Below, in pieces: positions 9,832 to 18,346 of a stretch of 64,000 bases of DNA. Under the pieces are notes generated by a model. It saw nothing but the letters and a program-made list of their open reading frames with translations. It had not been told where the DNA came from and did no database searches. The stretch is from assembly GCF_003994465.1 (NCBI RefSeq), contig NZ_RZNX01000008.1, positions 1 through 64,000 on the forward strand, given 5' to 3'. Made by a program: the position numbers and the translations under genes. The stretch comes from Paenibacillus zeisoli (GTDB lineage: Bacteria; Bacillota; Bacilli; Paenibacillales; Paenibacillaceae). How positions within the stretch are numbered: position 1 is the stretch's first letter; each line of letters opens with the position of its first letter.

Positions 9832-10119
9832 CTATTCGAGTACCGCCGGTACTTTAAACTGTCCATCTTCTTCGTCAGGCGCGTTCAGGAATACCTTCTC
9901 TGACGGCAGACTTTCCTTCACGACATCCTCGCGCATCACATTGCTGAGATGCAGAACGTGTGTGGTTGCCTCAACGTCTTCCGTGTTCAGTTCATTTAAT
10001 TTCTCAGCATATTGTAAAATGGAGTTAAGCTGCTCTGTGAATGTCTCTTTCTCCTCTTGAGTCAGATTCAATCTTGCCAGCCTAGCTACATGTTCAACAT
10101 CTTTTGTCGTGATACTCAT
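9832..10119 (-). CDS. gatC: Aspartyl/glutamyl-tRNA amidotransferase subunit C
   Basis: A 95-residue GatC, the small linker that wraps around the GatA-GatB interface. The opening (DVEHVARLARLNLTQEE) and the C-terminal FKVPAVLE are typical of the family. The ATG is preceded by GGAGG. It is the first gene of the operon, with a strong promoter about 110 bases upstream. Confidence 0.95.
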   Translation of the reverse strand: MSITTKDVEHVARLARLNLTQEEKETFTEQLNSILQYAEKLNELNTEDVEATTHVLHLSNVMREDVVKESLPSEKVFLNAPDEEDGQFKVPAVLE

Positions 10120-10222
10120 TTCGGTCGTTCCCTCCTAATGATTTCTGATCGGCCGAGCCTGCTTCATATTGTACAGCATGTCCATTCTCAAAGTCTTTAG
10201 CGCAATCCTTATAATCCGTATA

Positions 10223-10251
10223 ATTATATTGTAGATAAGCCTATTTTTCAA
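10223..10251 (-). promoter_or_regulatory. gatCAB promoter (sigma-A)
   Basis: On the minus strand, TTGAAA (10246-10251), 17 bases, then TATAAT (10223-10228). This is a near-consensus vegetative promoter. Confidence 0.75.
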
Positions 10252-10282
10252 TTGAAACCCGCTCTAGTTATCCCTACACAAC

Positions 10283-10312
10283 AAAAAAAGAGCCCGCATC
10301 AGCAGGCCCTTC
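10283..10312 (-). terminator. Intrinsic terminator
   Basis: The minus strand reads AGGGCCTGC-TGAT-GCGGGCTCT followed by seven T. It ends the gene at 10318-10701. Confidence 0.82.
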
Positions 10313-10317
10313 TTAAA

Positions 10318-10701
10318 TTAAATCCAAGCACGCAAATTTACCTGTTTGATAAATTCCGCCTGAGACATAGCTTCCTGTACCGCTTCCTCTTCTTCTTCCG
10401 ACCGCTCTACCTCTCCATTCATAACCTGAAAGAAAAGTTTCTCATTATGAGTGCTAAGAGCGAAATCAATCAGCGCTTCACGTTCTACGCGATCTACTTC
10501 CAGTTGAATCAGATATTGTTCTGACTCAATATCGCTCGATGGAACGAAATAATTCCGATTGGTCTTTGGAGATCGGACGACATAATCGAATGCGTTGTCC
10601 GGATTACGATCGTAAGCAATGATATAACCGTATCCTCCGACAGGAAGATTCTGCTCAAAGGCGTCAGCGACGATAACAATTTTCTCTCCTAAACGCAGCA
10701 T
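10318..10701 (-). CDS. Conserved hypothetical protein, 127 aa
   Basis: I do not recognise a named family. It is a soluble acidic protein. The first 65 residues look like a small beta-barrel (GEKIVIVADAF, GYGYIIAYDR, YFVPSSDIE), which could be a binding module. The C-terminal 60 residues are helical and contain the acidic run S-E-E-E-E-E. The ATG at 10701 follows GGGAGG, and a terminator sits directly after the stop. Good start and stop signals and the absence of a competing frame make it a real gene. Confidence 0.7.
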   Translation of the reverse strand: MLRLGEKIVIVADAFEQNLPVGGYGYIIAYDRNPDNAFDYVVRSPKTNRNYFVPSSDIESEQYLIQLEVDRVEREALIDFALSTHNEKLFFQVMNGEVERSEEEEEAVQEAMSQAEFIKQVNLRAWI

Positions 10702-10810
10702 CGTCTACCTCCCTGATATGATGTTCGTGTTATTACATTATCCTACTAAAAATAAATAGGAATGTCCACGAAAAAGGAAGAAAGATGTCGGCTATTTTTT
10801 GAACGTTATA

Positions 10811-11005
10811 TTAACGTTTATACGATGGGGCGTTCCGGTTAACCTCCAGCCTCTCATACCATGGCTGTGCAATTCCCTTACTCGTACGAGCCGTCTGCCT
10901 CCACCCGGGCATCTGCTTATCCACAGCGGTTGGAACCAATCCCCTGTTCCAGGTCCGATCCATCGCCTTCCGCCAATCAGATGAATATGTTCCTTCAAAT
11001 TTCAA
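10811..11005 (-). CDS. Possible small protein, 64 aa
   Basis: This would be a TTG-started reading frame with a GGGGGAG ribosome binding site 5 bases upstream. The product is basic and rich in Trp and Arg (SSDWRKAMDRTWNRG, PGWRQTARTSKG). No family is recognised. It begins shortly after the terminator of the metallo-hydrolase operon, in the same direction. A competing frame of similar length on the plus strand lacks a start signal. The ribosome site is the only real support. Confidence 0.35.
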   Translation of the reverse strand: MKFEGTYSSDWRKAMDRTWNRGLVPTAVDKQMPGWRQTARTSKGIAQPWYERLEVNRNAPSYKR

Positions 11006-11054
11006 AATGACTCCCCCAATAGAACATCCATTATTTTACATAATAAAATCTAGA

Positions 11055-11096
11055 CAAAAAAAGAACGCAAACCGGGATTGATTCCACAGCTTGCGT
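11055..11096 (-). terminator. Terminator of the DedA operon
   Basis: The minus strand has the stem ACGCAA...TTGCGT, with further inner pairing and a TTCTTTTTTT tail. It follows the metallo-hydrolase gene by about 125 bases. Confidence 0.7.
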
Positions 11097-11220
11097 GCTT
11101 CGCGTAGTTAATAACATTTAATTAATATACATTCTAACAAAGGATGCCAGGGCTGTCCACCCTTTTTACCCTATTTTGACAAATGAAAGGCGTAAAATGA
11201 CACCAAACCCCTTTCGTCTG

Positions 11221-11847
11221 CTAGGAAACATACGGATTATTAGACTTCTCAAAGCCAATCGTGGTCTTTGGTCCATGTCCTGGGTAGACCTTAACCTCGT
11301 CCGGCATACGGAAAAGCTTACCTTTGATCGAATCATACAGATCACGCTCACGGCCGCCTGGCAGATCAGTGCGTCCAACGCTCATTTTGAAGAGTACGTC
11401 GCCTGAGAACAGATCGTTCCCCGAGAGAAAGCTCACGCTTCCTGGAGAATGTCCAGGAGTATGATATACAGTGAATTCATGTCCAACCAATGTAAGCTTC
11501 TGTCCTTCAGCCAGATCAAACTCAGCGGGAGCTGTTGTTATTGGATCCGTAACCTCCGTCCAGCGCATCGACCCGTTCAGCTTGGCATTGATGAGCCATT
11601 CGGCTTCCAGCGGGTGAAGATATACCGGACAGTTCTTTGCTTTGCGGATTTCATCGACTCCGCCAATATGATCAAAATGCGCATGAGTCAGCAGAATAGC
11701 TTCAATCTCAAGATGCTCAATCCGGCGCACCAGCGCGGCAGGATTCATTCCAGGGTCAATGATAATGGCTTTGTTATCGTCTTCCCCTCGGATAAGGTAG
11801 GCATTGGTCTGCAGGGGGCCAAGGGAAAAGCTCTCAATTCTCAGCAT
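11221..11847 (-). CDS. MBL-fold metallo-hydrolase (glyoxalase II-like)
   Basis: A 208-residue metallo-beta-lactamase-fold hydrolase. The metal-binding THAHFDH is at 54-60, with further ligands in HTPGHSPGS, FSGD and the C-terminal YPGHGP motif, all as in YqgX/glyoxalase II-like enzymes. Such proteins hydrolyse thioesters or related small molecules; the substrate is unknown. Three bases separate it from the upstream thioredoxin-like gene, so the two are co-transcribed with DedA. Confidence 0.85.
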   Translation of the reverse strand: MLRIESFSLGPLQTNAYLIRGEDDNKAIIIDPGMNPAALVRRIEHLEIEAILLTHAHFDHIGGVDEIRKAKNCPVYLHPLEAEWLINAKLNGSMRWTEVTDPITTAPAEFDLAEGQKLTLVGHEFTVYHTPGHSPGSVSFLSGNDLFSGDVLFKMSVGRTDLPGGRERDLYDSIKGKLFRMPDEVKVYPGHGPKTTIGFEKSNNPYVS

Positions 11848-11850
11848 GGC

Positions 11851-12426
11851 TTATAACCCGGATACAAGGTCACGCAGCTCAGAAATAATCACAGCATGGA
11901 CCTCATTACCTTCCCCGTATTTCTCCAACATCAGCTTGCGGGCCTGTAAAATATTCTCTTCGTAAGTAGGAGCTTCACGGTCCGGATTCTCCTGCTTGAA
12001 CTTAATCATGACTTCCTGCACATGCTTAGGCCGGGGTCCCCACTGTCCGAGCACATGCCCACCTGTATCTGCAAAGATCACGACTGGCACGGAACGACCG
12101 CCCATAGTCAGGAAGTTATCCATGATATCCAAATTTTCTTCAAGGATCAGAACCTCAACTGGCCATTCCGATACTTCAAGCGCCCGAAACACTACTGGAA
12201 TATTACGTACCACATCTCCGCACCAATCCGCTGCAAGAATCAGCACCCGGATGTCGTCCCGGTAATTCAAGCTTTCAAAAAACTCTTTGTCCTCTTCACT
12301 CGGCCATTCAAACTGGTTATACCCGGATTCAAAGGCCTCCTTGTTCTTGGTCATACCCTCCATGAACTGCTGCGGGGTTAAGCCTGTCCGGAATTTATAG
12401 CTTACATTATGCTTGTTGATGCTCAT
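11851..12426 (-). CDS. Thioredoxin-family protein with a single active-site Cys
   Basis: A 191-residue thioredoxin-fold protein. The active-site region reads ADWCGDVVRN, so the usual CxxC is reduced to one cysteine followed by G-D-V. The cis-proline loop (RSVPVVIF) is present. Such members cannot act as ordinary dithiol oxidoreductases and may be monothiol, bacillithiol-linked or binding proteins; this is inference. Its start overlaps the DedA stop by four bases (ATGA). Confidence 0.8.
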   Translation of the reverse strand: MSINKHNVSYKFRTGLTPQQFMEGMTKNKEAFESGYNQFEWPSEEDKEFFESLNYRDDIRVLILAADWCGDVVRNIPVVFRALEVSEWPVEVLILEENLDIMDNFLTMGGRSVPVVIFADTGGHVLGQWGPRPKHVQEVMIKFKQENPDREAPTYEENILQARKLMLEKYGEGNEVHAVIISELRDLVSGL

Positions 12427-13040
12427 ACTGCATCTCCTCTCTTCTTCTTATTGGAATACCACTTATAAAGTACATACACGATCAGAATCGCGATCGCAAC
12501 AAGCAGAATTGGCGTTACGTAAGGTGCAGCCTTCTCATGGATATGTTCCCATTGGTTCCCAAGGGCCTTGCCCAGGTATACAAACAAGAATGACCAAGGA
12601 ATAGAGGCCAGCACGGTTAATAGGGAGAACCGCAAAAGTGACATTTTGGCGATACCAGCCGGAATTGAGATGACCTGCCGCATGACTGGAACAAACCTAG
12701 CGGTAAATACAATTCCCGATCCATACTTATTGAACCAATTCTCTGCAATATCCATATGATGAGGCTTTATCTTGATGTACTTACCGAACTTATCCAGGAA
12801 GGGACGTCCCCCGAACCGACCGATAAAGTACAGAATCCACTGCTGTATTAAAGCCCCTACTGTACCAAAAAATACGGCCCAATAGAAGTTGAGGTCTCCC
12901 TGATACACCAGGAATCCTCCATAAGCCAGAACAATTTCACTTGGAATGACTTCAATGGCCAGACCCAATACAATTCCAAAGTAGCCTAGTCCCCGAATCA
13001 CTTCAAACAAATGCTGAATTACGTTAGATATGATATCCAC
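12423..13040 (-). CDS. DedA family membrane protein
   Basis: A 205-residue SNARE-associated/DedA family protein, a group of predicted lipid scramblases or half-transporters. It has the usual re-entrant and membrane helices, the acidic segment AIEVIPSE (about 28-35) and the basic signature TARFVPVMRQVISIPAG. The last helix ends in a basic tail (SNKKKRG). The start is taken as GTG at 13040, with only a weak ribosome site. It is the first gene of a three-gene operon. Confidence 0.9.
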   Translation of the reverse strand: MDIISNVIQHLFEVIRGLGYFGIVLGLAIEVIPSEIVLAYGGFLVYQGDLNFYWAVFFGTVGALIQQWILYFIGRFGGRPFLDKFGKYIKIKPHHMDIAENWFNKYGSGIVFTARFVPVMRQVISIPAGIAKMSLLRFSLLTVLASIPWSFLFVYLGKALGNQWEHIHEKAAPYVTPILLVAIAILIVYVLYKWYSNKKKRGDAV

Positions 13041-13178
13041 TTTCGACCCACTCTCTCATTATTTTCTATTTAAAGTTTATTCTATCATAGCGCGGTACAT
13101 GCATTCTACTTCGTAAGCAGGCGAGCGGTATCCACAAGAAAGACGGGCGCATATGCTGTGGAGAGAGGAGTCGATCAC

Positions 13179-13490
13179 ATGCCAACTTTCCCCGATAAGC
13201 ATAAATCCGCCCTGCCTTCTCCGCGCAGGATACGCCGCGGCTGCAGTAAAGAATTGTACCGGACCGTCAAACGAATGAAAACCTACATTCCCGAATCCAA
13301 GATTAAGGAAGGCGAAGAAATCTATTATCGTAAAGTCATCGGGAACCTGCTGTGGATCCATGAGAACAGCAGCAACCGGAAGGTGCTGGCCAACTGGTGG
13401 GATGAACAAGTCAGCCAGGAGCTTGCAGAACTATGGGAAGTTGACCGGCTGAAGCTGTCTGAGGCATTCAGGGATGCATTTGGCGGATAG
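13179..13490 (+). CDS. Conserved hypothetical protein, 103 aa
   Basis: No family is recognised with certainty. It is a small basic N-terminus (SPRRIRRGCSKELYRTVKRMK) followed by a helical region with a conserved-looking WIHENSSNRKVL stretch and an acidic C-terminus. The ATG at 13179 is 8 bases after GAGAGGAG; the upstream GTG at 13158 has no site. Its last 23 bases overlap tail-to-tail with the O-antigen-ligase-family gene on the other strand. Confidence 0.65.
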   Translation: MPTFPDKHKSALPSPRRIRRGCSKELYRTVKRMKTYIPESKIKEGEEIYYRKVIGNLLWIHENSSNRKVLANWWDEQVSQELAELWEVDRLKLSEAFRDAFGG

Positions 13491-16095
13491 CAGGCTGGCT
13501 AAAAGGCAGGGGTGCTTTTGAAGAAGAGCTGCTCTCAAGGAGTAACGCTTGCTGCCTTTCCGCTTCCGTTATACGAAATTTGCGGTCATTGCGGACGTTC
13601 TTCACAAGTCCAAGTGTATGAGCCAGAAGTTGATCCCGGCGGTACAAAGCAAGACCGGTCTGAGCTGCACAACTGGCCCCGCTTATACGGCCTGCTCTGT
13701 TCAGTCTTAGGACCAGTGCGTTAAATTCCCTCAGGACGGCTGTATGCCGACCGCTGTTGTAACGATCCAGCAAGACCGCCTTCTCCAAAGCGAGAATGGC
13801 GGCAGGGTTCCCCTGCTTCGATTGAATCCGTCCCATACCCCACCAAAGCTCCGGCTGGACCGGATTATATTTGATCCCCTCACGCAGCAGTTTCTCCGCA
13901 TCGGCTGAATCCGTTACGGACGAGAGAACAAGCCTTGGAATAGAGCGATAGGGTGCCAGCTGGATAGCTCTCTTGAGCAGGTATACCGCCTCGGGATTAT
14001 TCTTCATTGTGATTAGTTGAAGTGCCTGTCCGGTTAACCGTTCACTCTGCATCAAGCTTAAGCTCACCATACTTAGCAAAAGAAAGAGCATTGCAGCTGG
14101 TCCTGCAATCAGGCGGGGTGCGTAATTCAAGGAACGCTTCCCCTTCACCCTCTCCTGCTCAGGAGGTCTAGGTATGTCCGGCAGGGTATGGGATGGGCTG
14201 TTTCTGTTATAGAGCCGGGTGACCAGATGAATCCAGTAGGTGTGGGCAGGAGTAGGAATTTGCCCCGGCAGCAGAAAAATACGGGACTCCATGGACAAAG
14301 CTCTCATCCGCCGAACGGGAATCCCGTTCGTTCCAAGCACTGGTATCCAGATCAGGAGCAGCCAGATGAGACCATAGCTCATATCAAAATCGATCCCCGC
14401 ATGCAGGGTTAGTACAATAAAAGGCGCAAGCCATGGGCTTCTCCTTCGGTACAGCAGAAGTCCTGCTGCTGTTATCCAAGTCAGAATGACGATCAGACCG
14501 ATGACTCCAAGATTAAGCAGAATATCGATATATCCGCTATGCACCTGGGCACCTACATAGGGCTGGCTCTGGATGCTGCGGTATACTGACCTCCAGACGT
14601 CACCTCCGCGGCCCCATAGCGGGGTGTTTCTGATCTGTTCTATGGCGTCACGATACATGAGCAGCCGGGCCGATACCGTACTCGTTCCGGTGCGGACAAG
14701 CCCCGCTCCACCGCTGCCCGGCACGGAAAGAGCCAGCGCCAGACCCACCCATGCGCAGCAGGCGGCTGTCACCACCAAGCGGCGCAGGCGCTGGGGCGCG
14801 AACGGGCCGGGGCGGCGCGGGCGTAGGGGCGCGAGCAGGCCGGGGCGGCGTTGGCGCTGAGGCGCGAGCGGGCCGAGGTGGCGCGGGCGCTGGAACGCAG
14901 GCGGGCCGGGGCGGCGCGGGCGCTGGGGCGCGAGCGGGCCGAGGTGGCGCGGGCGCTGGAACGCGGACGGGCCGGGGCGGTGCTGGCGCTGGGGCGCGAG
15001 CAGGCCCAGGTGGTGCAGGCGCTGGGGCGCGGGCCGGCCGGGGCGGCGCGGGCGCTGGGGCGCGGACGGGCAATAGCCCCGCGCCACGAGGGAGAGCGCC
15101 AGCGTGCAGGTGGCTGCGCCCGCCAGCTCCGCAAGCCCCGGCAGCTGCGCCGGGGCAAGGCCAGCTCCAGCGAGCTGGCGGTACACCCACAGACCGCCGC
15201 CGCCCAGGATGGCGGTCTGAAGCAGCAGCTGCTGCCGGGCTGCGCGCCCGGCAAGAGCAAGCGCGGCGGTCCATCCGGCCGCCGTGCACAGCCAGGCGCC
15301 GCGCGACTCCGTCAGCAGCAGGCTGGCGGCGCAGCCCAGCGCAAGTGCGGCGCCGAGCGCCTGGCGAAGCTTTGCAGCGCGGGGATTCGCGCGCGAGAGC
15401 GAGGCCAGCCGCTCGAGCAGCAGGGCCCCGAACACAGCGCCCAGCGTGTTCGGGTACTCAAGCAGTCCGCCGAGCCGTGCTCCGGCGGCGGACAGCTCTG
15501 CACTTGCGGTGCGCAGCACCGCGTGCGGCAGCGGCAGCAGGCCGTACACCGCCGCAAGTCCTGCGGCGGTAAGGATGGCGGCGCAGGCCGCCGGGCCGGT
15601 GCGCAGCACGGCCCGGGCCTTGGGCAGCTTGGCGGCCGAAGCGAGCCCGGCCGCGAAGACGCCATAGAAGGCCCAGCGCAGGGCCTGATCCAGCGTTCCC
15701 TGCATAGACACCGGAGAGGTCAGCAGGTGCGCACCGTATAGGACAGCCATGATAAATGGCACTGCCACTACTAGAAGATTGGCATATGAAGCCCGCCGGC
15801 TTGGAGTGCAGGCTGAGTCTAAGCCTCGCTTTTGGTCACAGGAGTCCGTACACTTACCGGTATCTGATAATATTCTTTTCTCCTCCAGATCATAAAGGCT
15901 CCGCTGTCCTTCGGATCTATGCTTGTCTCTCAGCTTTCTCCCCCAGTGGACTGTCCCCACAGCCGTAATGAGGAATGCGACGGCCATCCACGAGTACATG
16001 CCTCTGCCCTCATAAAATCCGGTATAGATACAAGCAACAACCAGAAGAAGTATGTACCCTGCCGCTATCGACACTTGCAGCTGCCTGCTTCCCAT
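13468..16095 (-). CDS. O-antigen ligase/polymerase-family membrane protein with internal repeat insertion
   Basis: An 875-residue polytopic protein. The Wzy_C-type domain is recognisable from the segment RDAIEQIRNTPLWGRGGDVW, followed about 20 residues later by VHSGYIDILLNLGVIGLIV. In this family that loop binds lipid-linked sugar chains. The C-terminal 200 residues contain TPR-like helices (about 690-790). Residues about 340-440 are an Arg/Pro/Gln-rich insertion of nine 11-residue repeats encoded by a GC-rich minisatellite. The likely role is polymerising or ligating a surface polysaccharide or glycan; the substrate is unknown. The reading frame stays open across the insertion, which argues against a pseudogene. 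A leader with a terminator-like hairpin precedes the ATG at 16095. Confidence 0.75.
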   Translation of the reverse strand: MGSRQLQVSIAAGYILLLVVACIYTGFYEGRGMYSWMAVAFLITAVGTVHWGRKLRDKHRSEGQRSLYDLEEKRILSDTGKCTDSCDQKRGLDSACTPSRRASYANLLVVAVPFIMAVLYGAHLLTSPVSMQGTLDQALRWAFYGVFAAGLASAAKLPKARAVLRTGPAACAAILTAAGLAAVYGLLPLPHAVLRTASAELSAAGARLGGLLEYPNTLGAVFGALLLERLASLSRANPRAAKLRQALGAALALGCAASLLLTESRGAWLCTAAGWTAALALAGRAARQQLLLQTAILGGGGLWVYRQLAGAGLAPAQLPGLAELAGAATCTLALSLVARGYCPSAPQRPRRPGRPAPQRLHHLGLLAPQRQHRPGPSAFQRPRHLGPLAPQRPRRPGPPAFQRPRHLGPLAPQRQRRPGLLAPLRPRRPGPFAPQRLRRLVVTAACCAWVGLALALSVPGSGGAGLVRTGTSTVSARLLMYRDAIEQIRNTPLWGRGGDVWRSVYRSIQSQPYVGAQVHSGYIDILLNLGVIGLIVILTWITAAGLLLYRRRSPWLAPFIVLTLHAGIDFDMSYGLIWLLLIWIPVLGTNGIPVRRMRALSMESRIFLLPGQIPTPAHTYWIHLVTRLYNRNSPSHTLPDIPRPPEQERVKGKRSLNYAPRLIAGPAAMLFLLLSMVSLSLMQSERLTGQALQLITMKNNPEAVYLLKRAIQLAPYRSIPRLVLSSVTDSADAEKLLREGIKYNPVQPELWWGMGRIQSKQGNPAAILALEKAVLLDRYNSGRHTAVLREFNALVLRLNRAGRISGASCAAQTGLALYRRDQLLAHTLGLVKNVRNDRKFRITEAERQQALLLESSSSSKAPLPFSQPAIRQMHP
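14777..15073. repeat. 33-bp GC-rich minisatellite, nine units
   Basis: Nine copies of a 33-base unit follow one another with exact spacing. The conserved C after the GGGG or GGAA start falls at 14797, 14830, 14863, 14896, 14929, 14962, 14995, 15028 and 15061. Units starting GGGGCGCGAG and GGAACGC alternate in the middle of the array, giving a partial 66-base higher-order period. It is in frame with the minus-strand gene and encodes 11-residue repeats of the form LAPQRPRRPGP. GC content is far above the flanking DNA. Confidence 0.95.
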
Positions 16096-16134
16096 TTTAC
16101 TCCCTCCAACTAAATCTCAACTGAATGTTTCGCA

Positions 16135-16169
16135 CAAAAAAGGCCAACCCTGTTTCCAGTGTTGACCTT
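16135..16169 (-). terminator. Terminator-like hairpin in the leader of the O-antigen-ligase-family gene
   Basis: The minus strand reads AAGGTCAAC-A-CTG-GAAA-CAG-G-GTTGGCCTT and six T. It lies about 115-150 bases after the methyltransferase stop and 40 bases before the next start. It either ends the methyltransferase transcript or attenuates the downstream gene. Confidence 0.75.
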
Positions 16170-16281
16170 AAGCCGGACTCGCAAACGGCGACTCTTATTT
16201 CGTTAATCCCGTGCATTACTTCTACTCTACAAGATTAGAACTTTGTTAATTACCTGCATTGTATAACTAGTCATTCGTCGT

Positions 16282-17454
16282 CTATTGCCCTTCCCCTGGC
16301 AGCAAATCACGGCAGGCCTTCTCCAGATAAGGAGAAGCATGCAGGAAGTCACGGAATGCGGTATATTCCGCCCACAGCTTTGCTGTATCTCCAGACGAAC
16401 CCTTCACGGCACGAATCAGAATATTCTTAGGTGTATGTTCCATGTCAATAAATTCAAGCAGCTGTGTCTTGTATCCCATAATATCCAGCAGCTTCGCCCG
16501 AATCGCGTCCGTAGCCAGTGCGGAGAAACGCTCCTTCAATATTCCATGAGATAACAGCGGGTCCAGCACCGGAGAATCGACCTGGGCGAATAACTCATGT
16601 TGACAGCAAGGTACCGACAGAATGACTGAGGCATTCCAGCGGATGGCCTTCTCAAGCGCAGCATCTGTAGCCGTGTCACAGGCATGGAGTGTCACAACCA
16701 TGTCCACCTGGGACAGCTCGTCATATTCGGCAATATCGCCGACCAGGAAACGCAGATTGGAATAATTCAGCCGGGCAGCCAGGGCATTGCAGTGTTCAAT
16801 TACATCCGCCTTTAGATCAAGCCCCACCACATTCAGGGTTCTCCGCTGTTCTACAGACAGATAATGATATAAGGCGAAAGTCAAATAAGACTTGCCGCAG
16901 CCAAAATCGACGATGGTAAGCGGTCGGTCCTCCGGCAGATGAACGATGATATCCTGAACCATCTCCAGGAACCGGTTAATTTGCTTGAACTTATCGTATT
17001 TCCTTGCAAGAACCTTGCCTTCCTCGTTCATAATACCGAGCTCGACAAGGAAAGAAACTGGACGACCTTCCTCAAGAATGTACTGCTTCTTACGGTTATG
17101 AGCCAGTGAGACGCTTTTCTTGGAAGGCGATTTGGTCAGGATGGATACTTTGAATTTCTTACTGATCAGCACTTGATAATCCGCTTCTTCTGTACAGATC
17201 AGACCTTGGCGAAAGGTTTCCTCAAACATAGTAATTAACCGAGGCTCCAGCTCCGCAGCTGGTATATTCTCATGAGTCACTTTATTCTCATAATAAAAAG
17301 CGAACTGGTAATGCAGCGACTTCTTAAGCTCTACAGGTTTGATCACTACTTTGGTATAGGCTACCTCCCCCGCTTTGCGGCGCTGACTGAGCGTAGCAGA
17401 AATCAGACTCTTATCCTCTGCTAATTGGTGTACAAGTTTCCGCAACGATTCCAT
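16282..17454 (-). CDS. SAM-dependent methyltransferase (Methyltransf_32/METTL25-like)
   Basis: A 390-residue protein. Residues about 180-290 form a class I SAM-binding fold with the loop DFGCGKSYLTFA (183-194) and the family-specific CDTATD (259-264) and PCCQHE motifs. This set matches the Methyltransf_32 group related to eukaryotic METTL25/RRNAD1. RNA or protein has been suggested as substrate; it is not known here. The N-terminal 170 residues are specific to the bacterial version. It stands alone, about 55 bases from the upstream gene. Confidence 0.82.
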   Translation of the reverse strand: MESLRKLVHQLAEDKSLISATLSQRRKAGEVAYTKVVIKPVELKKSLHYQFAFYYENKVTHENIPAAELEPRLITMFEETFRQGLICTEEADYQVLISKKFKVSILTKSPSKKSVSLAHNRKKQYILEEGRPVSFLVELGIMNEEGKVLARKYDKFKQINRFLEMVQDIIVHLPEDRPLTIVDFGCGKSYLTFALYHYLSVEQRRTLNVVGLDLKADVIEHCNALAARLNYSNLRFLVGDIAEYDELSQVDMVVTLHACDTATDAALEKAIRWNASVILSVPCCQHELFAQVDSPVLDPLLSHGILKERFSALATDAIRAKLLDIMGYKTQLLEFIDMEHTPKNILIRAVKGSSGDTAKLWAEYTAFRDFLHASPYLEKACRDLLPGEGQ

Positions 17455-17507
17455 TATGATTGACAGCTCACTTTCCCATTATCATTAATTGTATTCCCAG
17501 ATTATTT

Positions 17508-18152
17508 CTAAATACGGCTAAGGCCCGCAAGGCCTTCTTCCACCTCGCTCAGCGGCAGTCCTCCGGAGGCCAGCTGCTCAGGGTCAAGCTTAAGCAGGCG
17601 TTCATAGAATTCCCGTGCCTCTTCCGGCTGTATTATACTCCGTTCAAGCATACGGTACAATGCATTCTCCGCAAGATCATAACGTCCGCGCTCCTCTTCA
17701 TATCGCAGCAGCAACAGCTCTGTCTCTGAGGGTAGCCGGTATCCCTTCACCATGGATTCCAGCTCACTTACCTGGTTCTCCAGGTTCCATAAGGTGCGGT
17801 CTGCCCCTTCAAGGGCCGCGTAGAGAAACAAATGAAGGGCTTTGATAGAACGGATAAGGCCTTTATCCTTCTCCTGATTGTCTATGTAGACAAGTGCCTC
17901 TTCCTTCATTAAAAGAGCTGCACTCTGCAGCTTATCCACTTCCAGAATGCCTCCATAGCGGAAGATGTCGATGAGATCACGGATAGACAGAGAATTCAAC
18001 AGCTCACTGTTCAGCCGGAAATGCTTCTTGTATTGTTCATCCAGCTGCCAGAGTATTTCTGTGCGCTTCTTCTGCTGCTTCAAACCCAGGAATGTACCCA
18101 TCACTTCCGACATCTCTTCGATCATCCGAATGAGATAATCTCTTCTCAACAT
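17508..18152 (-). CDS. DUF6483-type helical protein
   Basis: A 214-residue, almost entirely helical soluble protein. The opening MLRRDYLIRMIEEM and length fit what I recall as DUF6483 in Paenibacillus. The C-terminal half has TPR-like spacing (RYDLAENALYRMLER, EEAREFYERLLKLDP). No function is known. It follows the alpha/beta hydrolase in the same direction but behind a terminator. Confidence 0.6.
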   Translation of the reverse strand: MLRRDYLIRMIEEMSEVMGTFLGLKQQKKRTEILWQLDEQYKKHFRLNSELLNSLSIRDLIDIFRYGGILEVDKLQSAALLMKEEALVYIDNQEKDKGLIRSIKALHLFLYAALEGADRTLWNLENQVSELESMVKGYRLPSETELLLLRYEEERGRYDLAENALYRMLERSIIQPEEAREFYERLLKLDPEQLASGGLPLSEVEEGLAGLSRI

Positions 18153-18263
18153 CGCTCTCGTCCGCCTCTCAAGCTCAATCCAATCTGCCCAATACTTTAT
18201 ATTATAAAAATTTTAAGTTATTTTCGCGGTGATTGCCAGTTTCTCAAAACTGCCCTAAATTAC

Positions 18264-18297
18264 AAAAAGCCGGGAACCCCTTCGGGTTACCCGGCTG
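18264..18297 (-). terminator. Terminator of the alpha/beta hydrolase gene
   Basis: The minus strand has the stem AGCCGGGTAACCC / GGGGTTCCCGGCT followed by five T. Confidence 0.88.
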
Positions 18298-18346
18298 CCT
18301 ATGAATTAACCTCATATATCTTGGATTACGTAAACTATTCTTCAGA

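Noticed and set aside
10799..10984. Plus-strand frame of 61 codons opposite the possible small protein
   Set aside because: No ribosome binding site; the minus-strand frame has one.
14648..15741. Four long open frames (163-296 codons) on both strands over the minisatellite
   Set aside because: They arise from the GC-rich, stop-poor repeat, lack ribosome sites and have low-complexity Ala/Arg/Gly products. Only the 875-residue minus-strand frame has recognisable domains outside the repeat.
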